Shown: positions 1 to 10,876 of the stretch, piece after piece | Layout of the letters: every line of letters begins with the position of its first letter | How positions within the stretch are numbered: the stretch's first letter is position 1 | Assembly (NCBI GenBank): GCA_030533445.1 | Contig: JARPUW010000270.1 | Coordinates: 180,893 to 244,892 of the forward strand | Source: Cyprinodon diabolis | Lineage: Eukaryota; Chordata; Actinopteri; Cyprinodontiformes; Cyprinodontidae | Reading direction: 5' to 3' | DNA: 64,000 bases | Made by a program: the position numbers and the translations under genes | Notes under the pieces: generated by a model | Told to the model about the DNA's origin: nothing | What the model saw: the letters and a program-made list of their open reading frames with translations, nothing else | Databases searched by the model: none

Positions 1-177
1 TAATGCCATTTTGGCCTCTGGAGTTGTAACAGACAAACCATTAATGATACAGCCATGATCTTTTCTGGCAATCATCTAGAGCTGAAAACTAACAATATAA
101 AGTACATTTGAGCAGATGTTTTTGGTTCCGAGCTTCAAATCAGAAGTTGAGGCCAAAACGCTCATTTCACAGTGAGA

Positions 178-354
178 TAATGCCATTTTGGCCTCTGGAG
201 TTGTAACAGACAAACCATTAATGATACAGCCATGATCTTTTCTGGCAATCATCTAGAGCTGAAAACTAACAATATAAAGTAGATTTGAGCAGATGTTTTT
301 GGTTCCAAGCTTCAAATCAGAAGTTGAGGCCAAAACGCTCTTTTCACAGTGAGA
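178..354 (+). repeat. Representative canonical 177-bp monomer
   Basis: This monomer carries the commonest base at all the variable sites I followed and can serve as the reference unit. Landmarks in order are: TTTTGGCCTC at unit positions 9-18; an ATGAT-(11)-ATCAT short inverted repeat; an XbaI site TCTAGA at 75-80 (window 252-257); TATAAAG from 96 (window 273); a T5 run; a HindIII site AAGCTT at 130-135 (window 307-312); GAGGCCAAAA at 149-158; the only CpG in AACGCTC just after it; and TCACAGTGA near the end. Genomic DNA cut with XbaI or HindIII should therefore give a 177-bp ladder. Unit 1-177 differs slightly, with GTACATTTG and GGTTCCGAGC. Confidence 0.95.
273..279 (+). promoter_or_regulatory. 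TATA-like motif repeated in each monomer (example)
   Basis: TATAAAG occurs once per monomer on the plus strand within AACAATATAAAGTAG. It matches the core TATA-box consensus, but in a 62% A+T repeat this can arise by chance. A few monomers have lost it by T to C (CAATACAAAG near 6828, 15689, 19766, 25435, 27383, 33229 and 35177). No initiator or gene follows it. It is listed because many satellites are transcribed; promoter activity is speculative. Confidence 0.2.
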
Positions 355-372
355 TAATGCCATTTTGGCCTC
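326..372. repeat. 10-bp inverted repeat across the monomer junction (example)
   Basis: GAGGCCAAAA at 326-335 is the exact reverse complement of TTTTGGCCTC at 363-372 in the next monomer, separated by 27 bases. Inside the spacer lies TCACAGTGA (344-352), a dyad with 4-bp arms around a central A. The arrangement recurs at almost every monomer junction, so there are roughly 360 copies. It could form a hairpin or cruciform or be a dyad protein-binding site; neither is shown. It is the longest perfect dyad I noticed in the unit. Confidence 0.85.
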
Positions 373-1200
373 TGGAGTTGTAACAGAAAAACCATTAATG
401 ATACAGCCATGATCTTTTCTGGCAATCACCTAGAGCTGAAAACTAACAATATAAAGTAGATTTGAGCAGATGTTTTTGGTTCCAAGCTTCAAATCAGAAG
501 TTGAGGCCAAAACGCTCTTTTTACAGTGAGATAATGCCATTTTGGCCTCTGGAGTTGTAACAGACAAACCATTAATGATACAGCCATGATCTTTTCTGGC
601 AATCATCTAGAGCTGAAAACTAACAATATAAAGTAGATTTGAGCAGATGTTTTTGGTTCCAAGCTTCAAATCAGAAGGTTGAGGCCAAAACGCTCTTTTC
701 ACAGTGAGATAATGCCATTTTGGCCTCTGGAGTTGTAACAGACAAACCATTAATGATACAGCCATGATCTTTTCTGGCAATCATCTAGAGCTGAAAACTA
801 ACAATATAAAGTAGATTTGAGCAGATGTTTTTGGTTCCAAGCTTCAAATCAGAAGTTGAGGCCAAAACGCTCTTTTTACAGTGAGATAATGCCATTTTGG
901 CCTCTGGAGTTGTAACAGACAAACCATTAATGATACAGCCATGATCTTTTCTGGCAATCATCTAGAGCTGAAAACTAACAATATAAAGTAGATTTGAGCA
1001 GATGTTTTTGGTTCCAAGCTTCAAATCAGAAGTTGAGGCCAAAACGCTCTTTTCACAGTGAGATAATGCCATTTTGGCCTCTGGAGTTGTAACAGACAAA
1101 CCATTAATGATACAGCCATGATCTTTTCTGGCAATCATCTAGAGCTGAAAACTAACAATATAAAGTAGATTTGAGCAGATGTTTTTGGTTCCAAGCTTCA

Positions 1201-1250
1201 AATCAGAAATTGAGGGCAACACGCTCTTTTCACAGTGAGATACTGCCATT
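1201..1250 (+). repeat. Unusually diverged monomer junction
   Basis: Four substitutions not seen elsewhere lie within 35 bp: G to A at 1209, C to G at 1216, A to C at 1220 and A to C at 1243. They break the left arm of the inverted repeat (GAGGCCAAAA becomes GAGGGCAACA) and change the TAATGCC monomer start to TACTGCC. A neighbour also has a private C at 1397. The cluster stands out in an array where most monomers carry no private change. Confidence 0.85.
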
Positions 1251-1839
1251 TTGGCCTCTGGAGTTGTAACAGACAAACCATTAATGATACAGCCATGATC
1301 TTTTCTGGCAATCATCTAGAGCTGAAAACTAACAATATAAAGTAGATTTGAGCAGATGTTTTTGGTTCCAAGCTTCAAATCAGAAGGTTGAGGCCACAAC
1401 GCTCTTTTCACAGTGAGATAATGCCATTTTGGCCTCTGGAGTTGTAACAGACAAACCATTAATGATACAGCCATGATCTTTTCTGGCAATCATCTAGAGC
1501 TGAAAACTAACAATATAAAGTAGATTTGAGCAGATTTTTTTGGCTCCAAGCTTCAAAACAGAAGTTGAGGCCAAAACGCTCTTTTCACAGTGAGATAATG
1601 CCATTTTGGCCTCTGGAGTTGTAACAGACAAACCATTAATGATACAGCCATGATCTTTTCTGGCAATCATCTAGAGCTGAAAACTAACAATATAAAGTAG
1701 ATTTGAGCAGATGTTTTAGGTTCCAAGCTTCAAATCAGAAGTTGAGGCCAAAACGCTCATTTCACAGTGAGATAATGCCATTTTGGCCTCTGGAGTTGTA
1801 ACAGACAAACCATTAATGATACAGCCATGATCTTTTCTG

Positions 1840-2901
1840 GCAATCACCTAGAGCTGAAAACTAACAATATAAAGTAGATTTGAGCAGATGTTTTTGGTTC
1901 CAAGCTTCAAATCAGAAGTTGAGGCCAAAACGCTCATTTCACAGTGAGATAATGCCATTTTGGCCTCTGGAGTTGTAACAGACAAACCATTAATGATACA
2001 GCCATGATCTTTTCAGGCAATCATCTAGAGCTGAAAACTAACAATATAAAGTAGATTTGAGCAGATGTTTTTGGTTCCAAGCTTCAAATCAGAAGTTGAG
2101 GCCAAAACGCTCTTTTCACAGTGAGATAATGCCATTTTGGCCTCTGGAGTTGTAACAGAAAAACCATTAATGATACAGCCATGATCTTTTCTGGCAATCA
2201 CCTAGAGCTGAAAACTAACAATATAAAGTAGATTTGAGCAGATGTTTTTGGTTCCAAGCTTCAAATCAGAAGTTGAGGCCAAAACGCTCTTTTCACAGTG
2301 AGATAATGCCATTTTGGCCTCTGGAGTTGTAACAGACAAACCATTAATGATACAGCCATGATCTTTTCTGGCAATCACCTAGAGCTGAAAACTAACAATA
2401 TAAAGTAGATTTGAGCAGATGTTTTTGGTTCCAAGCTTCAAATCAGAAGTTGAGGCCAAAACGCTCATTTCACAGTGAGATAATGCCATTTTGGCCTCTG
2501 GAGTTGTAACAGACAAACCATTAATGATACAGCCATGATCTTTTCAGGCAATCATCTAGAGCTGAAAACTAACAATATAAAGTAGATTTGAGCAGATGTT
2601 TTTGGTTCCAAGCTTCAAATCAGAAGTTGAGGCCAAAACGCTCTTTTCACAGTGAGATAATGCCATTTTGGCCTCTGGAGTTGTAACAGAAAAACCATTA
2701 ATGATACAGCCATGATCTTTTCTGGCAATCACCTAGAGCTGAAAACTAACAATATAAAGTAGATTTGAGCAGATGTTTTAGGTTCCAAGCTTCAAATCAG
2801 AAGTTGAGGCCAAAACGCTCTTTTCACAGTGAGATAATGCCATTTTGGCCTCTGGAGTTGTAACAGACAAACCATTAATGATACAGCCATGATCTTTTCT
2901 G
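1840..2901 (+). repeat. 531-bp trimer tandem duplication
   Basis: A run of linked variants (CACCTAG, then CTCATTT, then TTTTCAGG, then ACAGAAAAACC, then CACCTAG) occurs twice in succession with a shift of 531 bp, exactly three 177-bp monomers. For example, TTTTCAGGCA is at 2010 and 2541. This is a local duplication by a three-monomer slip. The edges given are approximate because they fall in sequence shared by most monomers. Confidence 0.75.
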
Positions 2902-2993
2902 GCAATCACCTAGAGCTGAAAACTAACAATATAAAGTAGATTTGAGCAGATGTTTTTGGTTCCAAGCTTCAAATCAGAAGTTGAGGCCAAAAC

Positions 2994-3022
2994 GCTATTT
3001 TCACAGTGAGATAATGCCGTTT
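2994..3022 (+). repeat. GCTATTTT/GCCGTTTT monomer-junction subtype (example)
   Basis: CTCTTTT becomes CTATTTT and, 25 bp on, GCCATTTT becomes GCCGTTTT. I find the linked pair at 2994, 11855, 26209, 34003, 35774, 38254, 43926, 47471, 54914 and 58281, and the second change alone near 28182, 49976 and 60786. It is useful as a once-per-block marker for reading higher-order periods. Confidence 0.85.
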
Positions 3023-3654
3023 TGGCCTCTGGAGTTGTAACAGACAAACCATTAATGATACAGCCATGATCTTTTCTGGCAATCATCTAGAGCTGAAAAC
3101 TAACAATATAAAGTAGATTTGAGCAGATGTTTTTGGTTCCAAGCTTCAAATCAGAAGTTGAGGCCAAAACGCTCTTTTCACAGTGAGATAATGCCATTTT
3201 GGCCTCTGGAGTTGTAACAGACAAACCATTAATGATACAGCCATGATCTTTTCTGGCAATCATCTAGAGCTGAAAACGAACAATATAAAGTAGATTTGAG
3301 CAGATGTTTTTGGTTCCAAGCTTCAAATCAGAAGTTGAGGCCAAAACGCTCTTTTCACAGTGAGATAATGCCATTTTGGCCTCTGGAGTTGTAACAGAAA
3401 AACCATTAATGATACAGCCATGATCTTTTCTGGCAATCATCTAGAGCTGAAAACTAACAATATAAAGTAGATTTGAGCAGATGTTTTTGGTTCCAAGCTT
3501 CAAATCAGAAGGTTGAGGCCAAAACGCTCTTTTCACAGTGAGATAATGCCATTTTGGCCTCTGGAGTTGTAACAGACAAACCATTAATGATACAGCCATG
3601 ATCTTTTCTGGCAATCATCTAGAGCTGAAAACTGACAATATAAAGTAGATTTGA

Positions 3655-3710
3655 GCAGATTTTTTTGGCTCCAAGCTTCAAAACAGAAGTTGAGGCCAAA
3701 AAGCTCTTTT
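3655..3710 (+). repeat. T7/GGCTCC/CAAAACAG/AAAAAGCTC monomer subtype (example)
   Basis: GATGTTTTTGG becomes GATTTTTTTGG, GGTTCC becomes GGCTCC, CAAATCAG becomes CAAAACAG and AAAACGCTC becomes AAAAAGCTC, the last removing the monomer's only CpG. These changes travel together in dozens of monomers, rare before 3.6 kb and frequent after 36 kb. Partial versions that keep the CpG (for example near 1533, 7745, 9345, 10230) look like intermediates or recombinants. Confidence 0.85.
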
Positions 3711-6700
3711 CACAGTGAGATAATGCCATTTTGGCCTCTGGAGTTGTAACAGACAAACCATTAATGATACAGCCATGATCTTTTCTGGCAATCATCTAGA
3801 GCTGAAAACTAACAATATAAAGTAGATTTGAGCAGATGTTTTAGGTTACAAGCTTCAAATCAGAAGTTGAGGCCAAAACGCTCATTTCACAGTGAGATAA
3901 TGCCATTTTGGCCTCTGGAGTTGTAACAGACAAACCATTAATGATACAGCCATGATCTTTTCTGGCAATCATCTAGAGCTGAAAACTAACAATATAAAGT
4001 AGATTTGAGCAGATGTTTTTGGTTCCAAGCTTCAAATCAGAAGTTGAGGCCAAAACGCTCTTTTCACAGTGAGATAATGCCATTTTGGCCTCTGGAGTTG
4101 TAACAGACAAACCATTAATGATACAGCCATGATCTTTTCTGGCAATCATCTAGAGCTGAAAACTAACAATATAAAGTAGATTTGAGCAGATGTTTTTGGT
4201 TCCAAGCTTCAAATCAGAAGGTTGAGGCCAAAACGCTCTTTTCACAGTGAGATAATGCCATTTTGGCCTCTGGAGTTGTAACAGACAAAACATTAATGAT
4301 ACAGCCATGATCTTTTCTGGCAATCATCTAGAGATGAAAACTAACAATATAAAGTAGATTTGAGCAGATTTTTTTGGCTCCAAGCTTCAAAACAGAAGTT
4401 GAGGCCAAAAAGCTCTTTTCACAGTGAGATAATGCCATTTTGGCCTCTGGAGTTGTAACAGACAAACCATTAATGATACAGCCATGATCTTTTCTGGCAA
4501 TCATCTAGAGCTGAAAACTAACAATATAAAGTAGATTTGAGCAGATGTTTTTGGTTCCAAGCTTCAAATCAGAAGTTGAGGCCAAAACGCTCTTTTCACA
4601 GTGAGATAATGCCATTTTGGCCTCTGGAGTTGTAACAGACAAACCATTAATGATACAGCCATGATCTTTTCTGGCAATCATCTAGAGCTGAAAACTAACA
4701 ATATAAAGTAGATTTGAGCAGATGTTTTTGGTTCCAAGCTTCAAATCAGAAGTTGAGGCCAAAACGCTCATTTCACAGTGAGATAATGCCATTTTGGCCT
4801 CTGGAGTTGTAACAGACAAACCATTAATGATACAGCCATGATCTTTTCTGGCAATCATCTAGAGCTGAAAACTAACAATATAAAGTAGATTTGAGCAGAT
4901 GTTTTTGGTTCCAAGCTTCAAATCAGAAGTTGAGGCCAAAACGCTCATTTCACAGTGAGATAATGCCATTTTGGCCTCTGGAGTTGTAACAGACAAACCA
5001 TTAATGATACAGCCATGATCTTTTCTGGCAATCATCTAGAGCTGAAAACTAACAATATAAAGTAGATTTGAGCAGATGTTTTTGGTTCCAAGCTTCAAAT
5101 CAGAAGTTGAGGCCAAAACGCTCATTTCACAGTGAGATAATGCCATTTTGGCCTCTGGAGTTGTAACAGACAAACCATTAATGATACAGCCATGATCTTT
5201 TCTGGCAATCATCTAGAGCTGAAAACTAACAATATAAAGTATATTTGAGCAGATGTTTTTGGTTCCAAGCTTCAAATCAGAAGTTGAGGCCAAAACGCTC
5301 TTTTCACAGTGAGATAATGCCATTTTGGCCTCTGGAGTTGTAACAGACAAACCATTAATGATACAGCCATGATCTTTTCTGGCAATCATCTAGAGCTGAA
5401 AACTAACAATATAAAGTAGATTTGAGCAGATGTTTTTGGCTCCAAGCTTCAAATCAGAAGTTGAGGCCAAAACGCTCATTTCACAGTGAGATAATGCCAT
5501 TTTGGCCTCTGGAGTTGTAACAGACAAACCATTAATGATACAGCCATGATCTTTTCTGGCAATCATCTAGAGCTGAAAACTAACAATATAAAGTAGATTT
5601 GAGCAGATGTTTTTGGTTCCAAGCTTCAAATCAGAAGTTGAGGCCAAAACGCTCTTTTCACAGTGAGATAATGCCATTTTGGCCTCTGGAGTTGTAACAG
5701 ACAAACCATTAATGATACAGCCATGATCTTTTCTGGCAATCATCTAGAGCTGAAAACTAACAATATAAAGTAGATTTGAGCAGATGTTTTTGGTTCCAAG
5801 CTTCAAATCAGAAGTTGAGGCCAAAACGCTCATTTCACAGTGAGATAATGCCATTTTGGCCTCTGGAGTTGTAACAGACAAACCATTAATGATACAGCCA
5901 TGATCTTTTCTGGCAATCATCTAGAGCTGAAAACTAACAATATAAAGTAGATTTGAGCAGATGTTTTTGGTTCCAAGCTTCAAATCAGAAGTTGAGGCCA
6001 AAACGCTCTTTTCACAGTGAGATAATGCCATTTTGGCCTCTGGAGTTGTAACAGACAAACCATTAATGATACAGCCATGATCTTTTCTGGCAATCATCTA
6101 GAGCTGAAAACTAACAATATAAAGTAGATTTGAGCAGATGTTTATGGTTCCAAGCTTCAAATCAGAAGTTGAGGCCAAAACGCTCATTTCACAGTGAGAT
6201 AATGCCATTTTGGCCTCTGGAGTTGTAACAGACAAACCATTAATGATACAGCCATGATCTTTTCTGGCAATCATCTAGAGCTGAAAACTAACAATATAAA
6301 GTAGATTTGAGCAGATGTTTTTGGTTCCAAGCTTCAAATCAGAAGATGAGGCCAAAACGCTCTTTTCACAGTGAGATAATGCCATTTTGGCCTCTGGAGT
6401 TGTAACAGACAAACCATTAATGATACAGCCATGATCTTTTCTGGCAATCATCTAGAGCTGAAAACTAACAATATAAAGTAGATTTGAGCAGATGTTTTTG
6501 GTTCCAAGCTTCAAATCAGAAGGTTGAGGCCAAAACGCTCTTTTCACAGTGAGATAATGCCATTTTGGCCTCTGGAGTTGTAACAGACAAACCATTAATG
6601 ATACAGCCATGATCTTTTCTGGCAATCATCTAGAGCTGAAAACTAACAATATAAAGTAGATTTGAGCAGATGTTTTTGGTTCCAAGCTTCAAATCAGAAG

Positions 6701-7869
6701 GTTGAGGCCAAAACGCTCTTTTCACAGTGAGATAATGCCATTTTGGCCTCTGGAGTTGTAACAGACAAACCATTAATGATACAGCCATGATCTTTTCTGG
6801 CAATCACCTAGAGCTGAAAACTAACAATACAAAGTAGATTTGAGCAGATGTTTTTGGTTCCAAGCTTCAAATCAGAAGTTGAGGCCAAAACGCTCTTTTC
6901 ACAGTGAGATAATGCCATTTTGGCCTCTGGAGTTGTAACAGACAAACCATTAATGATACAGCCATGATCTTTTCTGGCAATCATCTAGAGCTGAAAACTA
7001 ACAATATAAAGTAGATTTGAGCAGATGTTTTTGGTTCCAAGCTTCAAAATCAGAAGTTGAGGCCAAAACGCTCTTTTCACAGTGAGATAATGCCATTTTG
7101 GCCTCTGGAGTTGTAACAGACAAACCATTAATGATACAGCCATGATCTTTTCTGGCAATCATCTAGAGCTGAAAACTAACAATATAAAGTAGATTTGAGC
7201 AGATGTTTTTGGTTCCAAGCTTCAAATCAGAAGTTGAGGCCAAAACGCTCTTTTCACAGTGAGATAATGCCATTTTGGCCTCTGGAGTTGTAACAGACAA
7301 ACCATTAATGATACAGCCATGATCTTTTCTGGCAATCATCTAGAGCTGAAAACTAACAATATAAAGTAGATTTGAGCAGATGTTTTTGGTTCCAAGCTTC
7401 AAATCAGAAGTTGAGGCCAAAACGCTCTTTTCACAGTGAGATAATGCCATTTTGGCCTCTGGAGTTGTAACAGACAAACCATTAATGATACAGCCATGAT
7501 CTTTTCTGGCAATCATCTAGAGCTGAAAACTAACAATATAAAGTAGATTTGAGCAGATGTTTTTGGTTCCAAGCTTCAAATCAGAAGGTTGAGGCCAAAA
7601 CGCTCTTTTCACAGTGAGATAATGCCATTTTGGCCTCTGGAGTTGTAACAGACAAACCATTAATGATACAGCCATGATCTTTTCTGGCAATCATCTAGAG
7701 CTGAAAACTAACAATATAAAGTAGATTTGAGCAGATGTTTTTGGCTCCAAGCTTCAAAACAGAAGTTGAGGCCAAAACGCTCTTTTCACAGTGAGATAAT
7801 GCCATTTTGGCCTCTGGAGTTGTAACAGACAAACCATTAATGATACAGCCATGATCTTTTCTGGCAATC

Positions 7870-7945
7870 ATCTAGAGCTGAAAACTAACAATATAAAGTA
7901 GATTTGATTGGATGTTTTTGGTTCCAAGCGTCAAATCAGAAGGTT
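7870..7945 (+). repeat. GATTGG/AAGCGTC monomer subtype (example)
   Basis: Here GAGCAGATG becomes GATTGGATG (at 7906), AAGCTTC becomes AAGCGTC, which removes the HindIII site and adds a CpG, and AAGTTG becomes AAGGTTG. The three changes always occur together. I count 14 such monomers, with GATTGG at 7906, 9501, 10388, 16767, 20844, 29347, 32181, 41570, 43344, 45470, 46889, 53621, 54509 and 57699. It is one of the most distinct subtypes in the array and often sits at the edge of a duplication. Confidence 0.88.
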
Positions 7946-9027
7946 GAGGCCAAAACGCTCTTTTCACAGTGAGATAATGCCATTTTGGCCTCTGGAGTTG
8001 TAACAGACAAACCATTAATGATACAGCCATGATCTTTTCTGGCAATCATCTAGAGCTGAAAACTAACAATATAAAGTAGATTTGAGCAGATGTTTTTGGT
8101 TCCAAGCTTCAAATCAGAAGTTGAGGCCAAAACGCTCATTTCACAGTGAGATAATGCCATTTTGGCCTCTGGAGTTGTAACAGACAAACCATTAATGATA
8201 CAGCCATGATCTTTTCTGGCAATCATCTAGAGCTGAAAACTAACAATATAAAGTAGATTTGAGCAGATGTTTTTGGTTCCAAGCTTCAAATCAGAAGTTG
8301 AGGCCAAAACGCTCTTTTCACAGTGAGATAATGCCATTTTGGCCTCTGGAGTTGTAACAGACAAACCATTAATGATACAGCCATGATCTTTTCTGGCAAT
8401 CATCTAGAGCTGAAAACTAACAATATAAAGTAGATTTGAGCAGATGTTTTTGGTTCCAAGCTTCAAATCAGAAGTTGAGGCCAAAACGCTCATTTCACAG
8501 TGAGATAATGCCATTTTGGCCTCTGGAGTTGTAACAGACAAACCATTAATGATACAGCCATGATCTTTTCTGGCAATCATCTAGAGCTGAAAACTAACAA
8601 TATAAAGTAGATTTGAGCAGATGTTTTTGGTTCCAAGCTTCAAATCAGAAGTTGAGGCCAAAACGCTCTTTTCACAGTGAGATAATGCCATTTTGGCCTC
8701 TGGAGTTGTAACAGACAAACCATTAATGATACAGCCATGATCTTTTCTGGCAATCATCTAGAGCTGAAAACTAACAATATAAAGTAGCTTTGAGCAGATG
8801 TTTTTGGTTCCAAGCTTCAAATCAGAAGTTGAGGCCAAAACGCTCTTTTCACAGTGAGATAATGCCATTTTGGCCTCTGGAGTTGTAACAGACAAACCAT
8901 TAATGATACAGCCATGATCTTTTCTGGCAATCATCTAGAGCTGAAAACTAACAATATAAAGTAGATTTGAGCAGATGTTTTTGGTTCCAAGCTTCAAATC
9001 TGAAGTTGAGGCCAAAACGCTCTTTTC

Positions 9028-10800
9028 ACAGTGAGATAATGCCATTTTGGCCTCTGGAGTTGTAACAGACAAACCATTAATGATACAGCCATGATCTTTT
9101 CTGGCAATCATCTAGAGCTGAAAACTAACAATATAAAGTAGATTTGAGCAGATGTTTTTGGTTCCAAGCTTCAAATCAGAAGGTTGAGGCCAAAACGCTC
9201 TTTTCACAGTGAGATAATGCCATTTTGGCCTCTGGAGTTGTAACAGACAAACCATTAATGATACAGCCATGATCTTTTCTGGCAATCATCTAGAGCTGAA
9301 AACTAACAATATAAAGTAGATTTGAGCAGATGTTTTTGGCTCCAAGCTTCAAAACAGAAGTTGAGGCCAAAACGCTCTTTTCACAGTGAGATAATGCCAT
9401 TTTGGCCTCTGGAGTTGTAACAGACAAACCATTAATGATACAGCCATGATCTTTTCTGGCAATCATCTAGAGCTGAAAACTAACAATATAAAGTAGATTT
9501 GATTGGATGTTTTTGGTTCCAAGCGTCAAATCAGAAGGTTGAGGCCAAAACGCTCTTTTCACAGTGAGATAATGCCATTTTGGCCTCTGGAGTTGTAACA
9601 GACAAACCATTAATGATACAGCCATGATCTTTTCTGGCAATCATCTAGAGCTGAAAACTAACAATATAAAGTAGATTTGAGCAGATGTTTTTGGTTCCAA
9701 GCTTCAAATCAGAAGTTGAGGCCAAAACGCTCATTTCACAGTGAGATAATGCCATTTTGGCCTCTGGAGTTGTAACAGACAAACCATTAATGATACAGCC
9801 ATGATCTTTTCTGGCAATCATCTAGAGCTGAAAACTAACAATATAAAGTAGATTTGAGCAGATGTTTTTGGTTCCAAGCTTCAAATCAGAAGTTGAGGCC
9901 AAAACGCTCTTTTTACAGTGAGATAATGCCATTTTGGCCTCTGGAGTTGTAACAGACAAACCATTAATGATACAGCCATGATCTTTTCTGGCAATCATCT
10001 AGAGCTGAAAACTAACAATATAAAGTAGATTTGAGCAGATGTTTTTGGTTCCAAGCTTCAAATCAGAAGGTTGAGGCCAAAACGCTCTTTTCACAGTGAG
10101 ATAATGCCATTTTGGCCTCTGGAGTTGTAACAGACAAACCATTAATGATACAGCCATGATCTTTTCTGGCAATCATCTAGAGCTGAAAACTAACAATATA
10201 AAGTAGATTTGAGCAGATGTTTTTGGCTCCAAGCTTCAAAACAGAAGTTGAGGCCAAAACGCTCTTTTCACAGTGAGATAATGCCATTTTGGCCTCTGGA
10301 GTTGTAACAGACAAACCATTAATGATACAGCCATGATCTTTTCTGGCAATCATCTAGAGCTGAAAACTAACAATATAAAGTAGATTTGATTGGATGTTTT
10401 TGGTTCCAAGCGTCAAATCAGAAGGTTGAGGCCAAAACGCTCTTTTCACAGTGAGATAATGCCATTTTGGCCTCTGGAGTTGTAACAGACAAACCATTAA
10501 TGATACAGCCATGATCTTTTCTGGCAATCATCTAGAGCTGAAAACTAACAATATAAAGTAGATTTGAGCAGATGTTTTTGGTTCCAAGCTTCAAATCAGA
10601 AGTTGAGGCCAAAACGCTCATTTCACAGTGAGATAATGCCATTTTGGCCTCTGGAGTTGTAACAGACAAACCATTAATGATACAGCCATGATCTTTTCTG
10701 GCAATCATCTAGAGCTGAAAACTAACAATATAAAGTAGATTTGAGCAGATGTTTTTGGTTCCAAGCTTCAAATCAGAAGTTGAGGCCAAAACGCTCTTTT
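9028..10800 (+). repeat. 887-bp pentamer tandem duplication
   Basis: Two adjacent copies of a five-monomer block (5 x 177 + 2), about 9028-9914 and 9915-10800. The order of variants is the same in both: an AAGGTTG monomer, a GGCTCC/CAAAACAG monomer, a GATTGG/AAGCGTC monomer, then ordinary ones. AGGTTGAGGC lies at 9181 and 10068, and GATTGG at 9501 and 10388. The copies are bounded by a C/T difference (CTTTTCACAG against CTTTTTACAG at 9914). A related GATTGG monomer at 7906 is 1,595 bp (nine monomers) upstream of the first, so the block may have grown from that neighbourhood. Confidence 0.88.
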
Positions 10801-10876
10801 CACAGTGAGATAATGCCATTTTGGCCTCTGGAGTTGTAACAGACAAACCATTAATGATACAGCCATGATCTTTTCT

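Larger units (their letters stand above)
2016..9022 (+). repeat. 7.0-kb segment, copy 1 of the 8,861-bp displaced duplication
   Basis: Every diagnostic variant I checked here reappears 8,861 bp downstream (50 x 177 + 11). Examples are TGTAACAGAA at 2151 and 11012, GCTATTTT at 2994 and 11855, AAAACGAAC near 3275 and 12136, GGTTACAAG near 3844 and 12705, AGAAGATGAG at 6341 and 15202, the one-base insertion GCTTCAAAAT at 7041 and 15902, and AAAGTAGCTT at 8781 and 17642. The match is bounded by an A/T mismatch at 2015/10876 and a T/A mismatch at 9023/17884. Because the matched length (7,007 bp) is shorter than the spacing, 1.85 kb of different array lies between the copies. Confidence 0.9.

Noticed and set aside
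273..279. Functional TATA-box promoter in each monomer
   Set aside because: TATAAAG alone in A+T-rich repeat DNA is weak evidence; kept only as a low-confidence feature.
300..315. RNA polymerase III B box (GGTTCCAAGC resembles GGTTCGANTCC)
   Set aside because: The match is partial, the central G is missing in almost all monomers and no A box precedes it, so there is no support for a tRNA-derived repeat.
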